Source: Serinus canaria
Lineage: Eukaryota > Chordata > Aves > Passeriformes > Fringillidae
Direction of reading: 5' to 3'
NCBI RefSeq assembly: GCF_022539315.1
Contig: NC_066315.1
Location: forward strand, 93,102,990-93,166,989
DNA: 64,000 nt
Positions 34,552 to 46,053 of this stretch are shown here, one piece after another (position 1 is the stretch's first letter; each line of letters begins with the position of its first letter). The translations under genes and the position numbers were made by a program. A model generated the notes under the pieces. The model was not told where the DNA came from and made no database searches. It saw nothing but the letters and a program-made list of their open reading frames with translations.

Positions 34552-37500
34552 CTAGGGTTAGAAAGGATCTCTTGATTGGTGATAAAACAGTGTTAACTAC
34601 TGAGGCCAGGATTTTTGAAAGAACCTTGGGGCTTAAAATGCATGTCTCCCACACACAGCAGTGCAGGGGTGTGACGAGCTGACCCTGAAAATACTGAAAT
34701 TTCCCATTGTGTTTAATTTTCTCTCTGAAAGAGGCAAGCTGTAGCAGCTCTGTCTCGCAGTCCCATTTCTATTAAATGTATATGCATGGGAGATGATGCT
34801 CTGCCCTGTTTTTGAGGCCATTCAATTAAGCTTATAATTAGAGATTTGCTGTTGCAGCAGAGAAACAGATAGTTACAATACTGCTTCAGCTGAGCTCCAC
34901 TGAACTCAGAGCAACACAGACACAGCCAGAGAAGATTCCTTGTGGAAACTGTTTACTGCCTGAACAGAGTAGTCCAAAGGTGGCAGTGAGGCACATAAAA
35001 ATGATATGACTTATGTCATCTGTAATGGAACAGACCCGAGAGCAGTTTCTGCTCCTTGATTCAGCTGCAAGCCTCCCTCAAAGAAAGACCTTTCTGTGTG
35101 GTTTTCACTTGCAGTTTCAGTAGCATATAAAGCCAGATATTTAAAACTTCTTTTCTGCTTATCGTCTGTAGACACAAAATCCCAGGCTTAACTCTGCTCT
35201 CTGAAGTCCATGTGGATTTAGATTGGGGCATTTAGGTATCTATTTAAACTTCAGGTTGAATGCCAAAACTGTTTTAGCCCCAACTTTGCACCAGAGGCAG
35301 AGCTCTTACCCATTGCTGAGCACCTTGCTGTTGGATGGTGCAATCCTCCCAAGTGAGAGGAGTGGGCAGGAGAGCAGGAAAGGATGGCAAACACAGGGGG
35401 AAGCTGGAAGCTGCCTGGTTGCTGCTGTAGGATGTCTGGGATTTGCTCAGCATCTGATCTGCCTGGGCTCTCCAGCTGTAGCTACACCTGAGCCAGTCCC
35501 TCTCTGCCTGCATGACGTTAGGTCCTGGTGTGGCAATCCTGATTACCTGGGACAGAAAGCAGTCAGAAAAAAGGGAGGTCCTCAATTCAAACACCTTCCC
35601 AAGAGCTCCTCTCTGGAGGTCAGTACTGTTCTCCTTTGCCCTGTGCCCTGTGGTAATGTCCACACTTTTTTTGAAAGAGCAGATTGCAGGATGGAAAACA
35701 CAGACAACATAACAGCTTAATCACCTGTCTTGTCTGGGTTTTGTCTGATGCATTTAATTTCTTGGGGTATTTTTGCCCATTTTAAAAATATTTTTAGCTG
35801 AAATGCTTACCACCATGGAGCTGAAAAGCCAAATTTGATGGCAGCTGTGCTAAATTATTTGAAAATAGCAAGGAGCCATGGTTTCTAAGTAGCACAGTTC
35901 CAGTGCCCTCAGTTTTGTGGCTTTCAGGAAACAAGTAACATGCTATTTATTCAAAGTGTTTTGATCTGTTATGTGTCATAGTAATAGCCATTTAACTGAA
36001 GATAAGTGAGCTGCTTTGAATACCAGGCTGAACATAGAAACCAAGACATGCTTGTACACACACCCCCCATGCACATACACGTATTCCTTAGAAATTCAAA
36101 GACATGAAATTTTCCTCTTTAAGAAAACCAACCAACCAACCAAAGATCATTCGTCTTTGTCTTTGAAACTTTTTTCATAAGCACATATACCAGCTCCCAG
36201 CTTACTTCTTTCCTAAGGTAATATCAGAGTAGAAATAGAAAGATATTGGAAGATCACTATTGTTCAGCACCACTGATTTAAAAGAGACTTCGTCTCGAGA
36301 AAAAAAAAAAATTCTATATGAGTTTCCAGATCCTTAGAAAGTGAATATCATTAATAGACAATTAAGTATTTTTGGATTTAAATCAAAACCTTAGTTTTCA
36401 AGTGGTTGCCTCCAAACATTCCCTTTCAACTTCTTTTGATGTTGTGTTTCAAAATTGTGAGACAGGACTGAAATTCTCCATCACATTCTCATTTGTAATA
36501 AAAATATTGCCCTACATATGGTTCTGTAGTTATAATTAGTCTGTCTTCAAATTTTAATTGCCTTTTAGGTTACCAAATCTCAATAGTTTATGTAATTTAA
36601 TGTATAACATTCAGTAAATTATAAGATATGGTTACAGTTAAGGAGAAACTTACCTTGAATTACAATAAAGCCATTTTTCTATTCGAAAACTATCCATGGC
36701 CAAACAGTGATGGGCTGAAATATAGTGATTGTTTTAAGGACTTCTAACACTATGTGTATAGTATTTTGAAGTCTGATGTCCATTACCATTTTTACCAGCA
36801 GCATTCATTCAGTTATGCAGAAAGCTAAAAGGAAAGGACAACTAAAGGGACCGGAGCCAAATATTTTCAAAGAGAAAGTAATATTTTTTGTTTTTTCAGT
36901 ATTCAACTAGCTGTATGTTTTAGTAATACATTCATCAATAATCTAGTGAGTGACAGAAACGTTATAATTAATATGCAGTTTCCAAAATTAAAAATAAATT
37001 TGGCTTATCTCTGTGACAGCGAATAACTCCAAATGTCATTTTCCAAGAAATATATGAAAGGAGAATTTATAGTAGAAAGTCCATCCCATTTTGTAAGGAA
37101 AACAGATGTTCATTAATAAACAGGCTGACCACGGAGCACTGGAACTACCATCTGGATGGGATGTTGAACAGGGTTCCACCCCCCCTTTATCAATTTAGTC
37201 AGTGAAGTTCTGGTAGGGACCAGGTGATTTAAATATTTTTTTTATAACATGTTTGGAAATATGTTAATCTTCTGTTCTTTCCTTCACATAATTTCTTCCT
37301 TCATGCCTTTAAACAAGTTAATAAAAGGAGCAAGCCATAAAGAATTCCAGAAAGTTCCGGAAACTGAAAAAAAAAGAAGAAAAATAAGTTAGCTGTAGGA
37401 GGATCTCTTATTTGTCCTTGCAAATCTGCAGGCAGTGTATAAAGTCTTCTCCATTCATGTGCCTCAGCCATTGTACCTGGACAATTCTCTGTGTGTGCTC

Positions 37501-38185
37501 AGGCTCTTTGTTGACTGGATTGCAGCAGCACCTAAAAATATCAGGCAGAATCAGCCTCCTCCTGTGCTCTGTTCTGCACCTGTGTGCAGGGAAAGCGTGT
37601 CCTCGCTGCTGAGGAATTTGCACCTGAGACTGCCCTCCTGCAGGCAGTGATGCTCGTGGCTTAGTATTAAACTGTGTCAGCAGTGATCTGGAAGTGCCTT
37701 TTAGGCAGATGACGTGTCAGTCGTCATCATGGGGGACCTCTGTGCACGTGATGAGGTGTAGTGTCATCTTTATTTTATGTAAGGAAAAGTCATGCTACAG
37801 ACAAAGCCAAGAATTAAAAACTTATTTCTGTATGAGAGTCTTGGTGAATGATGACGCTTTTCTTTTTTATCTCAGTGTATTGTTTAAGACTTCCAAGAGT
37901 CCCTATGTGTCCTTGCCCTTTTGTAAAGTGGTATGGAAAGGCTCATCTAACTGCTGGGATGCTGAGAGGCTTTACCCTGCTGTGGGAATCTCTGAGATAC
38001 TGGGGTAAGAGGCCAGGATATTTTATCAGATAATGTTTCCACAGTGTTTCTTGCGGCTGGTGCAAGGGAGTACCACTACATATGTCAGATCAAGCAAGGT
38101 GCTCCAGTTGTCAGATAATTACAAGCTCTTATTAAGTAATTAATGTTCATGGACTCCCCTTAATATTTGTGTGCCTTCTCCAGGC
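34552..38185. other. Unique sequence, with a GC-richer patch at 35270-35700
   Basis: The patch holds open frames of 165 aa on plus (35223-35720) and 129 aa on minus (35274-35663) that overlap almost completely, so neither is credible without other support. A (CCAA)n run lies near 36128-36141, and an A-rich run at 36300-36312. Nothing was recognised in the AT-rich 35.7-37.4 kb. Confidence 0.45.
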
Positions 38186-38360
38186 AGTTTTACTACATTC
38201 TATCGAGACTCCTAAATGCTTTCTTAGCAACCAAAACAAGAAACGACTTGATATTAAATGTGTTACCAATGCTGCAGTTGCTATTGGCTGACAACTCCAC
38301 GCTGCTTATTAATTTCCTGCAATGTACTGTTTATTGATATTGCCTTTATTGTGGTACCTC
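38186..38360. other. Constraint-like single-copy island (putative non-coding element)
   Basis: Complex single-copy sequence with TCTATCGAGACTCC, AAACGACTTG and CCACGCTGC keeping CpG sites, beside TTATTAATTTCCTGC and CTATTGGCTGAC (a CCAAT-type word in reverse). No coding frame. Inference from appearance. Confidence 0.3.
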
Positions 38361-41300
38361 ACCTCAGCCATGAAGGGAGGACACGCACCTCCATCTCCAG
38401 CTAATGGCACTGCTGCCAATGCTGCAGGGAGGCTGAAGAGCAATGTGACTAATAAAACACAACCAATAAAAATATGAAAGAAAAAATGTCCCTACTAGAA
38501 AGAAATGCATATTCCAAGCGCTTGCACAGCGCCTGGGGCTGTTAATCATCACTCCATGGGCACCCCTAAACAACTCTAAACAACAGTTAGGAAAGGATCA
38601 GATGGCTGTTTAGGGGACTTGGCAGAGCGGTATTTGTTTGACTGGCAGGTGGCCATGCTTGTAAGGTGCGCTGTGAATAACAAGAGTGGCTTAAACATGA
38701 AGATGAAGGATTTCACTCATATGCCGTCTTTAGGACTCATTTCCACTTTGTGTGAGGAGATAAAGGAGGTGCTGGACTTAAAGGGTACTGGCTCATTGCC
38801 GAGTGTGGGGCCTGCTGAGCATACCTCTGTAAAGGGCAAGCTGGAAGTAGCAGTTTCAAGCAGTTTACCTGGACTGGCTTGTCCTGGGGAAAAGAAATCT
38901 CTTTGTACCACTGATTAATAGCTCTTTCCTCCCTGTTTCTTGCCTGCATTTGTCACGGAAGAAGCTTGCGGACATCCTTTCCTCCCCTCCAAGTGCATAT
39001 GTAAACTCTACTCTCATCTCCAATTCATTAATCATAAGCACTTTTGTAATGTGGGTTTCTTCTCCTCTCCTTTCTATTCTGAGTGCATCCCCCTGCCATT
39101 CTTTTCCCTTGACTGCTCCTGCCAAGGGGCCGTGCTGCCCATGGTGGTGGCCCAGGAGCTGCTGTGTGCAAGGTGCCCTGTGGGTGCCCAGGGCAGCTCA
39201 CCTCCTGAAGCTGGATGCTCCACATATTGTGGAAGCAGAGGTCTGCTGTTGAGCTGGCTTTCCAGCCTGGCTCTATGACAGTGCTGCTGTGGGGCTGACT
39301 TGGCCAGTATCTATCATTTTGCAGGAAGTAAAAAATTACACGTAATCATCATCAGTCATTCATTATCAGCCCCTCTCAGCCTGCTGCTGGGCAAAGCTTC
39401 CTCCTCTGTTTGTTTCCCTTGTGCTGATTGCTGCAGATAGTTATTTATATATTTATTTTTGCCAGAACTTTGCCACCATTGGAAAGCAAAGTTGGCAAGT
39501 GATAATAGAGCATGGATTGCCAAGATCCGGTTCCCCTTGCCTCTCATAAAAAAAATTGGTTTACTGCTGGTGTCCCACATTTACTGAGTTGCTTGGACAG
39601 GAAACTGTGGAGTTTGCTGAGCTTTAGTGAGAGGTATGAAAGCACCATGGTACAGGCTTCAGCAGGGACTGGTGGTCTGAGCACAGACCTGAAAATCCTG
39701 GTGGGATCCCACAGCCTGATCTAAAGCCCTTGCCAAGGGTTCTGCCATCACCCATGGCAGCCTGATCCTATCTGTGCTGTAGGCATGCCTTCAGTGGCAG
39801 TGGGCAAATAAAGCTTGTTTGAATTCACCTAAGCTCAAATGAGCAGCAAGAAGAGAGTTTCAAACCTTTTGAGGGAAAACTGAATTTTTAAAAAGATCAG
39901 TGATTCCAATCCACATAAGCATCCAGGGGCTTGGAGACTCAGCCAAACTTTTCTGAATTAAAAATACTGAGGGATTAGGCTTTCCTGAGACTTTTTCCTA
40001 ATGCTTCCTGCTTTGGGAGAACTTTTTGGCAGATATTTCTCTCTATTGCTTCACAGGTCCAAAACCACTGAGAGGTCTCATATAGGAAGGCAAAGTATTT
40101 TTTAAATATTGTGTTTACTTTGTCTGTTCCAAGTGGGAATAAATAACGTAGTTTATACAATGAGAATAGAAAAGATCACCACCTTTGCATTAGGGTTCTC
40201 AGTATTGCTAGTGAGGCCAAGGCTCTAGACCTTGGCCCTTAGGAACCTTCCAGTGCCCATGGCTATCTGAGGAAACCTCACTGACCTCCCCAGCACTGCA
40301 GCAGCTTTGTTGCCAGAAGGTGGAGGCAGAAAAGTTTCCAAGTCACATGTGTTTTGGACACACACACTCCTTGCCCTGAAGTATTTAAGTTTTTCCTGAT
40401 AGCCATTCATAAAGCTGCCTGGTACATTTCATAAAGCTGTCTGGCTGCAGCAGGTCTCAGAGAAGTTTCTTTCTTTATTAACTTGTTTTGAGAGTGGCAG
40501 AGAAAACGTAACCCTGACCTGCTCTAGGAGACCTAGTAGTTGTGAGTTTGTGTGCATGTATCTTTGAGAATAAAGTGCTGAGAGCATGCACACAGCTGGG
40601 AGATGGGAAATGGGGCTCTACTTGCAGGCAAGAAGTGTTTACTCTTCCTCTTCCCCTCTGCAGAGAGCTGGGTCAAGAGGATTTGTTGCTTTCTGGTCAG
40701 GCAGCCCCATCTCCACCCACACTGTCTTTTTCTCCTACACATAGCACCAGGAAGCATAAACCCTTGCAATCCCACATGACAGATGTAATGTGATCCCTGT
40801 GAAGTGTGTGACCCAGGGAATTAATGGATTTAATATAACAGACTACACACCTCCAAACTGCAGCATCTAAAGGGAAAAATTAGCTGTTTTGGCATTCCTG
40901 CTCAGGAGAGGAGGCTCTACATATCTGTATAGTCAGAACTTTCTTCATGGGATGCTAGGAGGTGAAGGAGCCCCTGGACAGTTTGGCTGAACTTTTTGCA
41001 CGGCTCAGGAACCTGAAAAATCTGTAGCATTATCATGTATCTTGCTCTATGTGCCTAACTTGCATGTACCTCTCGAGAATAGATGTCCTTGATGGTGGGA
41101 TTTTCAAAACTGTCAGCATTCTTATGCTCCTAAATCTCTTTGTAAATAGTTTGTCTCTGGTTATGCATCTTTCCTCAACTTTGCATCACTAACTGTTGCC
41201 ATTTAGTGGTTTCTCAGAGTTGCTTCTAACCTGAATGTTACACATTTGAGGCAGATTGATAACACTTGTAGGGACTCAGCATCAGGAAAAAGCTTAAGAC

Positions 41301-42769
41301 AACGAACCTTAAGCCTAGCTTTCCTCTTTGTCATACAGATAAAAACAGTAACAATAATGATAATAGCTAAGAAACACAAATTCATCTCTGCAATGTGGAA
41401 TAATGATAGAAATTGGGTTGGGTGACTTCTCAAATGCCAAAAACTTGTCAAAAGTGAGATAGACCTCTCACTTTTTGTTTCACAGGTCAAATTTGAATGG
41501 AAAATGGGAAGCAAATACATTATTCTCTCTCTCCCCTGACAAACTGGTTTTACTAAAGCAAAATACAACCTTTTGGCCACCGTAACTATCCTCACAAAAA
41601 ATACTCCTTTTCAAATGAAGAGAAATTTACTATTTTTGTATTACAGTTTGCTTGGTTTGCTTTCAGTGAAAATATGTAAATATAATACTTTGATATTGGC
41701 ACAATTGTTTGTTCCTGTTTTATTCTGGAAAGGAGCTTCCTGTGGTATGAAATAAGTCCAGTGAAAACAGAGGTTATTCCATTTTACCATACCTGCTGAA
41801 TTTACTGGAAGGTGTGCATTTAAATCTGGGATTTGTATTTTCTATTTAAATATTGTAGTGCAAGCACAAGCCTTACAGTCTCAGTAGTTTGACTGGTTTC
41901 TTGTTTTACATGGTATGGGTTTTATTTGATTTAGGATTGGAGAAAAAAAAAGTGAAATAATCCAGAAGCCTATAATAAGGGATACTTTGAGAAAGAATGC
42001 TCTACAAATTGTTTACTTGCTATAAGCTTTCACTCTTTGGATTCACTCACAAATTTCCAGCAAGTAAATTGTCTGCATGTGTATCTATGGGCACACGTGC
42101 TGTGGATATACGGCAAAATGTGCCTGGCTATAGATTTTTGTTACAAAGGAAAAGTCAGCCCATTGTTCCTAAGTTGCAAATGTAAATCCATTTATGGCTT
42201 TGTAATTTTGCAATTTTGCATGCTATTAACATGAGATCAGTTTGCAGTTTTGCGGCTCGCGTGTCCTTAAACCTCCAAGCAAAACCCAGAGATTTATGAA
42301 CCCAGGTGAATCAAAGCTTCAAGAAAAGCTCTCACAGAACACAGATTTGCACAATTCTTATCTTCTGCCAAATTATTCAAGCAGATAGTAGAGAAAATCT
42401 TTTATGTAATATATGGGAAGGAAAAAGGGAATAGGAGTGTAAGCACTACACTTGGTAATATGCCTCCTCACCTTCTGTAAGAAATTTGATTGATAGATTC
42501 CTCTGCAGTCTCCTCCATTAGACTAATTTAAAGAGTCACCTGCATGTTGCAAGTTTAACTTGCTAAGCTTTTCAAATTACTCCCTTAAGAAAGAGGTGTT
42601 ATATGCTGTAGTTTATTAAACCCACTTTTTTGATCTGTCTCAGTGCCAGACTCATACCTGGAAAAGAAATCTGAGCCCATGTTGGATAGTGGGGAATTTG
42701 GAGGTTTAAAAGAACCTGTACTGGTTTCTTTCTTTGTCTTTCCCTCCCCCACCCTGTAAAGTAGTTAGT
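38361..42769. other. Unique sequence, no gene seen
   Basis: A GC-richer patch lies at 39110-39300 and a constraint-like AT-rich segment at 39330-39510 (GTAATCATCATCAGTCATTCATTATC, TTATTTATATATTTATTTTTGCC). The 130-aa minus-strand frame at 41203-41595 has one hydrophobic run followed by basic residues but no family match. Nothing else recognised. Confidence 0.45.
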
Positions 42770-42897
42770 CTTTATAGATTATAAAGCCAGAAGGGACCAC
42801 TACAATCATCAAATCTGACCTCCTGTTTAACACAGGCCATAGGCTTCGCTGAATTAATTCTTGTCTGAACTAGAGCATATCTTTTCGAAAGTCAACT
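42770..42897 (-). mobile_element. Ancient CR1-group LINE 3' relic
   Basis: GCCAGAAGGGACCACTACAATCATC, CTGACCTCCTGTTTAACACAGGCC and TGAACTAGAGCATATCTTTT, in this order, match the 3' end of an old CR1-group lineage that is abundant in turtles and crocodilians and survives as relics in birds. The plus strand shows the reverse complement, so the element lies on minus. It is distinct in sequence from the copy at 7551-7837. Only about 130 bases are recognisable. It ends some 140 bases before a hAT relic. Confidence 0.75.
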
Positions 42898-43040
42898 TCT
42901 TACTTCCCAGCATATGAAAAGGTCTCCCATGACACCTATAGACCTTTCATAATGGACAGATTCTTCCCATGATACGGACAAATTGAGTTTTTCCTGGGAG
43001 GTACTGCCCCACTCTGAGCTGATAAAGGAAGACCCAGGAA

Positions 43041-43430
43041 CTATAGGTATGCTGTGATTACTTCTTTTGCACTCTGTGGTGTTCCAGGAGCTTGTGCATC
43101 TTCTGCTTTATGAGATATACTTGGCCTAGGGGAACTAAGTGGAAGGATGAGGGAGAAGAGGAGGTGCATAATGGTATGGCCTCCAGCACTGTTATTTATG
43201 ACAGTATCCTTCCAGCAATCTGTTCCTGCATAGGGTGAAGGCATGGTTTCAATTCTGCCCTTGAAACATGGATTAAGCAATGTTGCTAATACATATTTGT
43301 CCCTGCGGCTGTCAAACATTTCACTGATACTAGACTCTGTAGACAGCTTAATAGCTAGGTCTTCTGTCAATGTTACTGCAGCAGTGTCTCCTTTGCTTTA
43401 AGATGCTGTTCAGATTTATTCAAGCAATAG
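43041..43430 (-). pseudogene. Relic of a hAT-superfamily DNA transposase
   Basis: hAT transposases cut and paste DNA transposons and share an RNase H-like core followed by an LATLLDPRFK-type block. On the minus strand an open frame (43370 down to 43041, 109 codons) carries DSRRDKYVLATLLNPCFKGR, the block itself being at about 43289-43260, followed by a tryptophan-lysine-aspartate stretch and a serine/proline-rich linker as in the family. A short coding-like run (LNKSEQHLKAKETLLQ) continues upstream in the opposite direction to about 43430 but ends in a stop codon. The zinc-finger, catalytic core and C-terminal dimerisation parts were not found, so this is a dead fragment. A domesticated gene is unlikely because no intact flanking frame exists. 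No database search was done. Confidence 0.6.
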
Positions 43431-45610
43431 GTGTAGCACGGTGCTTGGTAAATAGCTGCACCTGACTCTGTGCTTGTATCATCACTGCTTGCTGACATCC
43501 CAAGTGACCAGATGAAATGGATGGACTAGGGAAACCAAGTGCTGAGAAGAATCCAGTGAGTGAAAGTTGGAAAGATCATCTATCTCGTCCCTATTTTATG
43601 TCTCCTAACAGAGTTACATGCACAATGCATTATTATTCTAGAAGTCTCTGAACAATAACTACTACCCACAGTGGCTGAAAGTGTGTGTAGCCAGCATTAT
43701 TGGACAAATGGTTCTGTTACTGTTGTTAGTATGATGCTTTGTTTACTTGTGTTGATGTAATCTAGGTGTTGATGGTTTTCATGTAACAGTATTTTACATA
43801 TGATTTACTTTATCTAGATGATAGAGATCAAAATTTTACATGAAAATTAAGAACCAAGAATATGGCGTGCCTCTACACATGATGGCAATATTTTGCTACC
43901 TATTCAAAAACAAAATATAATTGAAAAATACCATTTTTCCAGTCTGTAAAATTACAGTTCACCTGTACAATGGGATGTGATAAGTATTTGGCTTCTCAGT
44001 GCTATTGTCACTAACTGATGGAAGAACAGTGATTGGTGCTATCTCTACTTCATACTTGCTTCACTTCTGAACTTTGACTTTTCACACTATGAAGTTTTTA
44101 GTGATAGTTTTCTGCTGGAGAGGAATTTTTCTCTTCATCATTGGTGATTGAAAAGCTATGATGAATACCTCCAAATCTCATCCCATCAGCTAAAAATACT
44201 TCCATGGGTTATTCGTACTCCTCAGCACATTCTTTCTTCTCCCTAACATTTGCAGATAGCTAAGTGACCCTGATTGTCAGGATACCACATGTGAAAAGGT
44301 CTGAGTCTGGGGCAGAGTTGGGGTTTGGGGTCTGCATTGTGCACGAGGGCACTTCCTACCCTGGGAAGCTCTGGGCCACTGCTGTGTTTGAAGCAGCAAA
44401 CAACAAGGCCAGCTGTTGAGGACTTGGCAAGATGTGAGCACACACACTCTCATAAACCCCCACACATCTGAAATGAAGCAAATGCCTGATATTTTGGACT
44501 TCCTTTCATTTGCCTCAAGTTTATTTTTTCTTCCAATATTGATTACAGGGCTGGAAGAAAAATACTTCTGGACCTTGTTTAGTACTGTTTTCTGTGAGGA
44601 ACCAGACATCAAAGTGCTTTAGAATTTAACTCCTGCAATACCTACAGAAATTACCATGATTATTATAGTAGTTTCTCTGAAGCTTCTTCAGCACCAGTAG
44701 TCAAATGCACAATCACACTTTGGAAAAGCTTATTCTGTGTGACTTTGTTGGAGCTTCAGACTTTCTTTGCGAGCCTCCAGGGACATGGAGACCTTAGCTC
44801 TGACCTACATTTCTTCTACTAAATCCACTTGTGCTTATTCTGCTTTGCCAATAATATCTTTACGTCCTTTCCTTGCCTTTCTACCCACCTCCATGATCTA
44901 TTCATAAGTGTCCAATCCGCTCTAAAATTTCTGTTTTGCCTTGAGACAAATGGAATGAAAAATGCACTGTGATTAAACTTATGTGTAGTATGGAGAAATA
45001 ATGTTTTTATTTTCTCTCTTGATTCTGAGGCAACTATTTGAGGAGTAGGAGGGGATATTGCATGCTTGGTATTTTTGTATTTTCTAGAACACGGAGCCGG
45101 AAGTAGGGGACAGTATCCTCACACACACCAAAGAATATTTTTAGATTATCTCTTTTGATTTTTCTTGAGAACTCTTGACAACTCAGTGTTCATGTTCTTT
45201 CACAAACTTTTCTACTTTCCTACCTGGTTTTTGTGAACTGATGGTTGAAATAAATAATCTGGGAAGGGCACTGGACTACACTGCAAGCAGTGAAAAATGC
45301 AACTTTTTATAATATTGATGAAATGAAATGGTTTTATTCATCATGGGAAACTTGGCAATTTTGGTCATATCAGGCCTGAATTTCTTCTTGGTGGGAGTTA
45401 TCCTCCTAAATAAAGAAGAGAATAAACTTACTTGCATGTCTTCACTGGGAACTGCTGTCCACTTTCTTGTACTTCTAACATCCAAGCTGACGCTCTTTTT
45501 TAACATTTAGTAGTTTATTCTTAGTGACCTTCCTTTCTTTGCCAGTCCTCTTGGGCATGTATCCTGGTTTATTACCTAGCCAACTTCCCATTTTCTGGTC
45601 TGCTTGAGGT
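43431..45610. other. Unique sequence, no gene seen
   Basis: No further part of the hAT relic was identified. A 111-aa minus frame (44277-44612) and a hydrophobic 60-aa plus frame (45328-45510) are not recognised. Confidence 0.45.
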
Positions 45611-46053
45611 TTGGTTAGATTAGATCCATGCTCAGGGAAGGAAAGCAAGCCTTATGATCAGCTTGACCAATCCCAAAGGCTGACTACTGAATTACAAGTA
45701 GCAAGAACTGTGAGTACTACACACTGTGAGCAGTTTATGAGCAATTTGCAGACCGAAATTGGTCTGCCCAAAACTTTTATTGGACAGCTTCAAATAGAAA
45801 ATGAACTTGCAAAAACTGCAGTGTATTCACAAACTGCATTCATGAGTAGAATAAATTATGCGATACAAACTCTGCCCACTGTTAACTTCACCAAAGGAGA
45901 CATGAGAAGCTGCTGATGCCACTGGAGAGAGTGAAGGACCCATCACCCCTACTGTACAAGAATATTGTTTAAATGAAAGAACTCATGTGAAACGAAGCAA
46001 ATGATGGAATAAACATTGCAGACGCACTTGAAGATGCTTGCCAACTTGTATGA
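45611..46053 (+). pseudogene. Unidentified broken coding-like sequence
   Basis: A 101-codon open frame (45611-45916) reads like a real protein: mixed composition, heptad-like spacing (QRLTTELQVARTV..., ETEIGL..., QLQIENELAKTA) and no low complexity. Its stop at 45914 is followed, in the next frame from 45912, by about 30 more plausible codons ending ...QEYCLNERTHVKRS, and then in the third frame from about 46003 by DGINIADALEDACQLV and a TGA at 46051. Three short segments in three frames, joined end to end, fit a retrocopy or exon broken by small indels. I do not recognise the protein. No poly-A tail, splice sites or target-site duplication were identified. It may still be chance. Confidence 0.35.

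Noticed and set aside
35223..35720. 165-aa plus-strand frame overlapping a 129-aa minus-strand frame
   Set aside because: Both are open over nearly the same bases and neither resembles a known protein; GC-richer sequence explains this.
36284..36312. GAGACTTCGTCTCGAG plus poly-A, which recalls the end of a primate Alu
   Set aside because: The rest of an Alu is absent and the genome is avian; the likeness is a short chance match.
37709..37770. GCAGATGAC word giving an ADD tripeptide like a reverse transcriptase core
   Set aside because: The flanking frame has none of the other polymerase blocks and stops at once upstream.
41203..41595. 130-aa minus-strand frame with a hydrophobic segment followed by basic residues
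   Set aside because: A single transmembrane-like run in AT-rich DNA is common by chance; no family likeness and no exon signals.
45328..45510. 60-aa hydrophobic frame looking like a membrane protein
   Set aside because: Short, no family, and antisense to another open frame.
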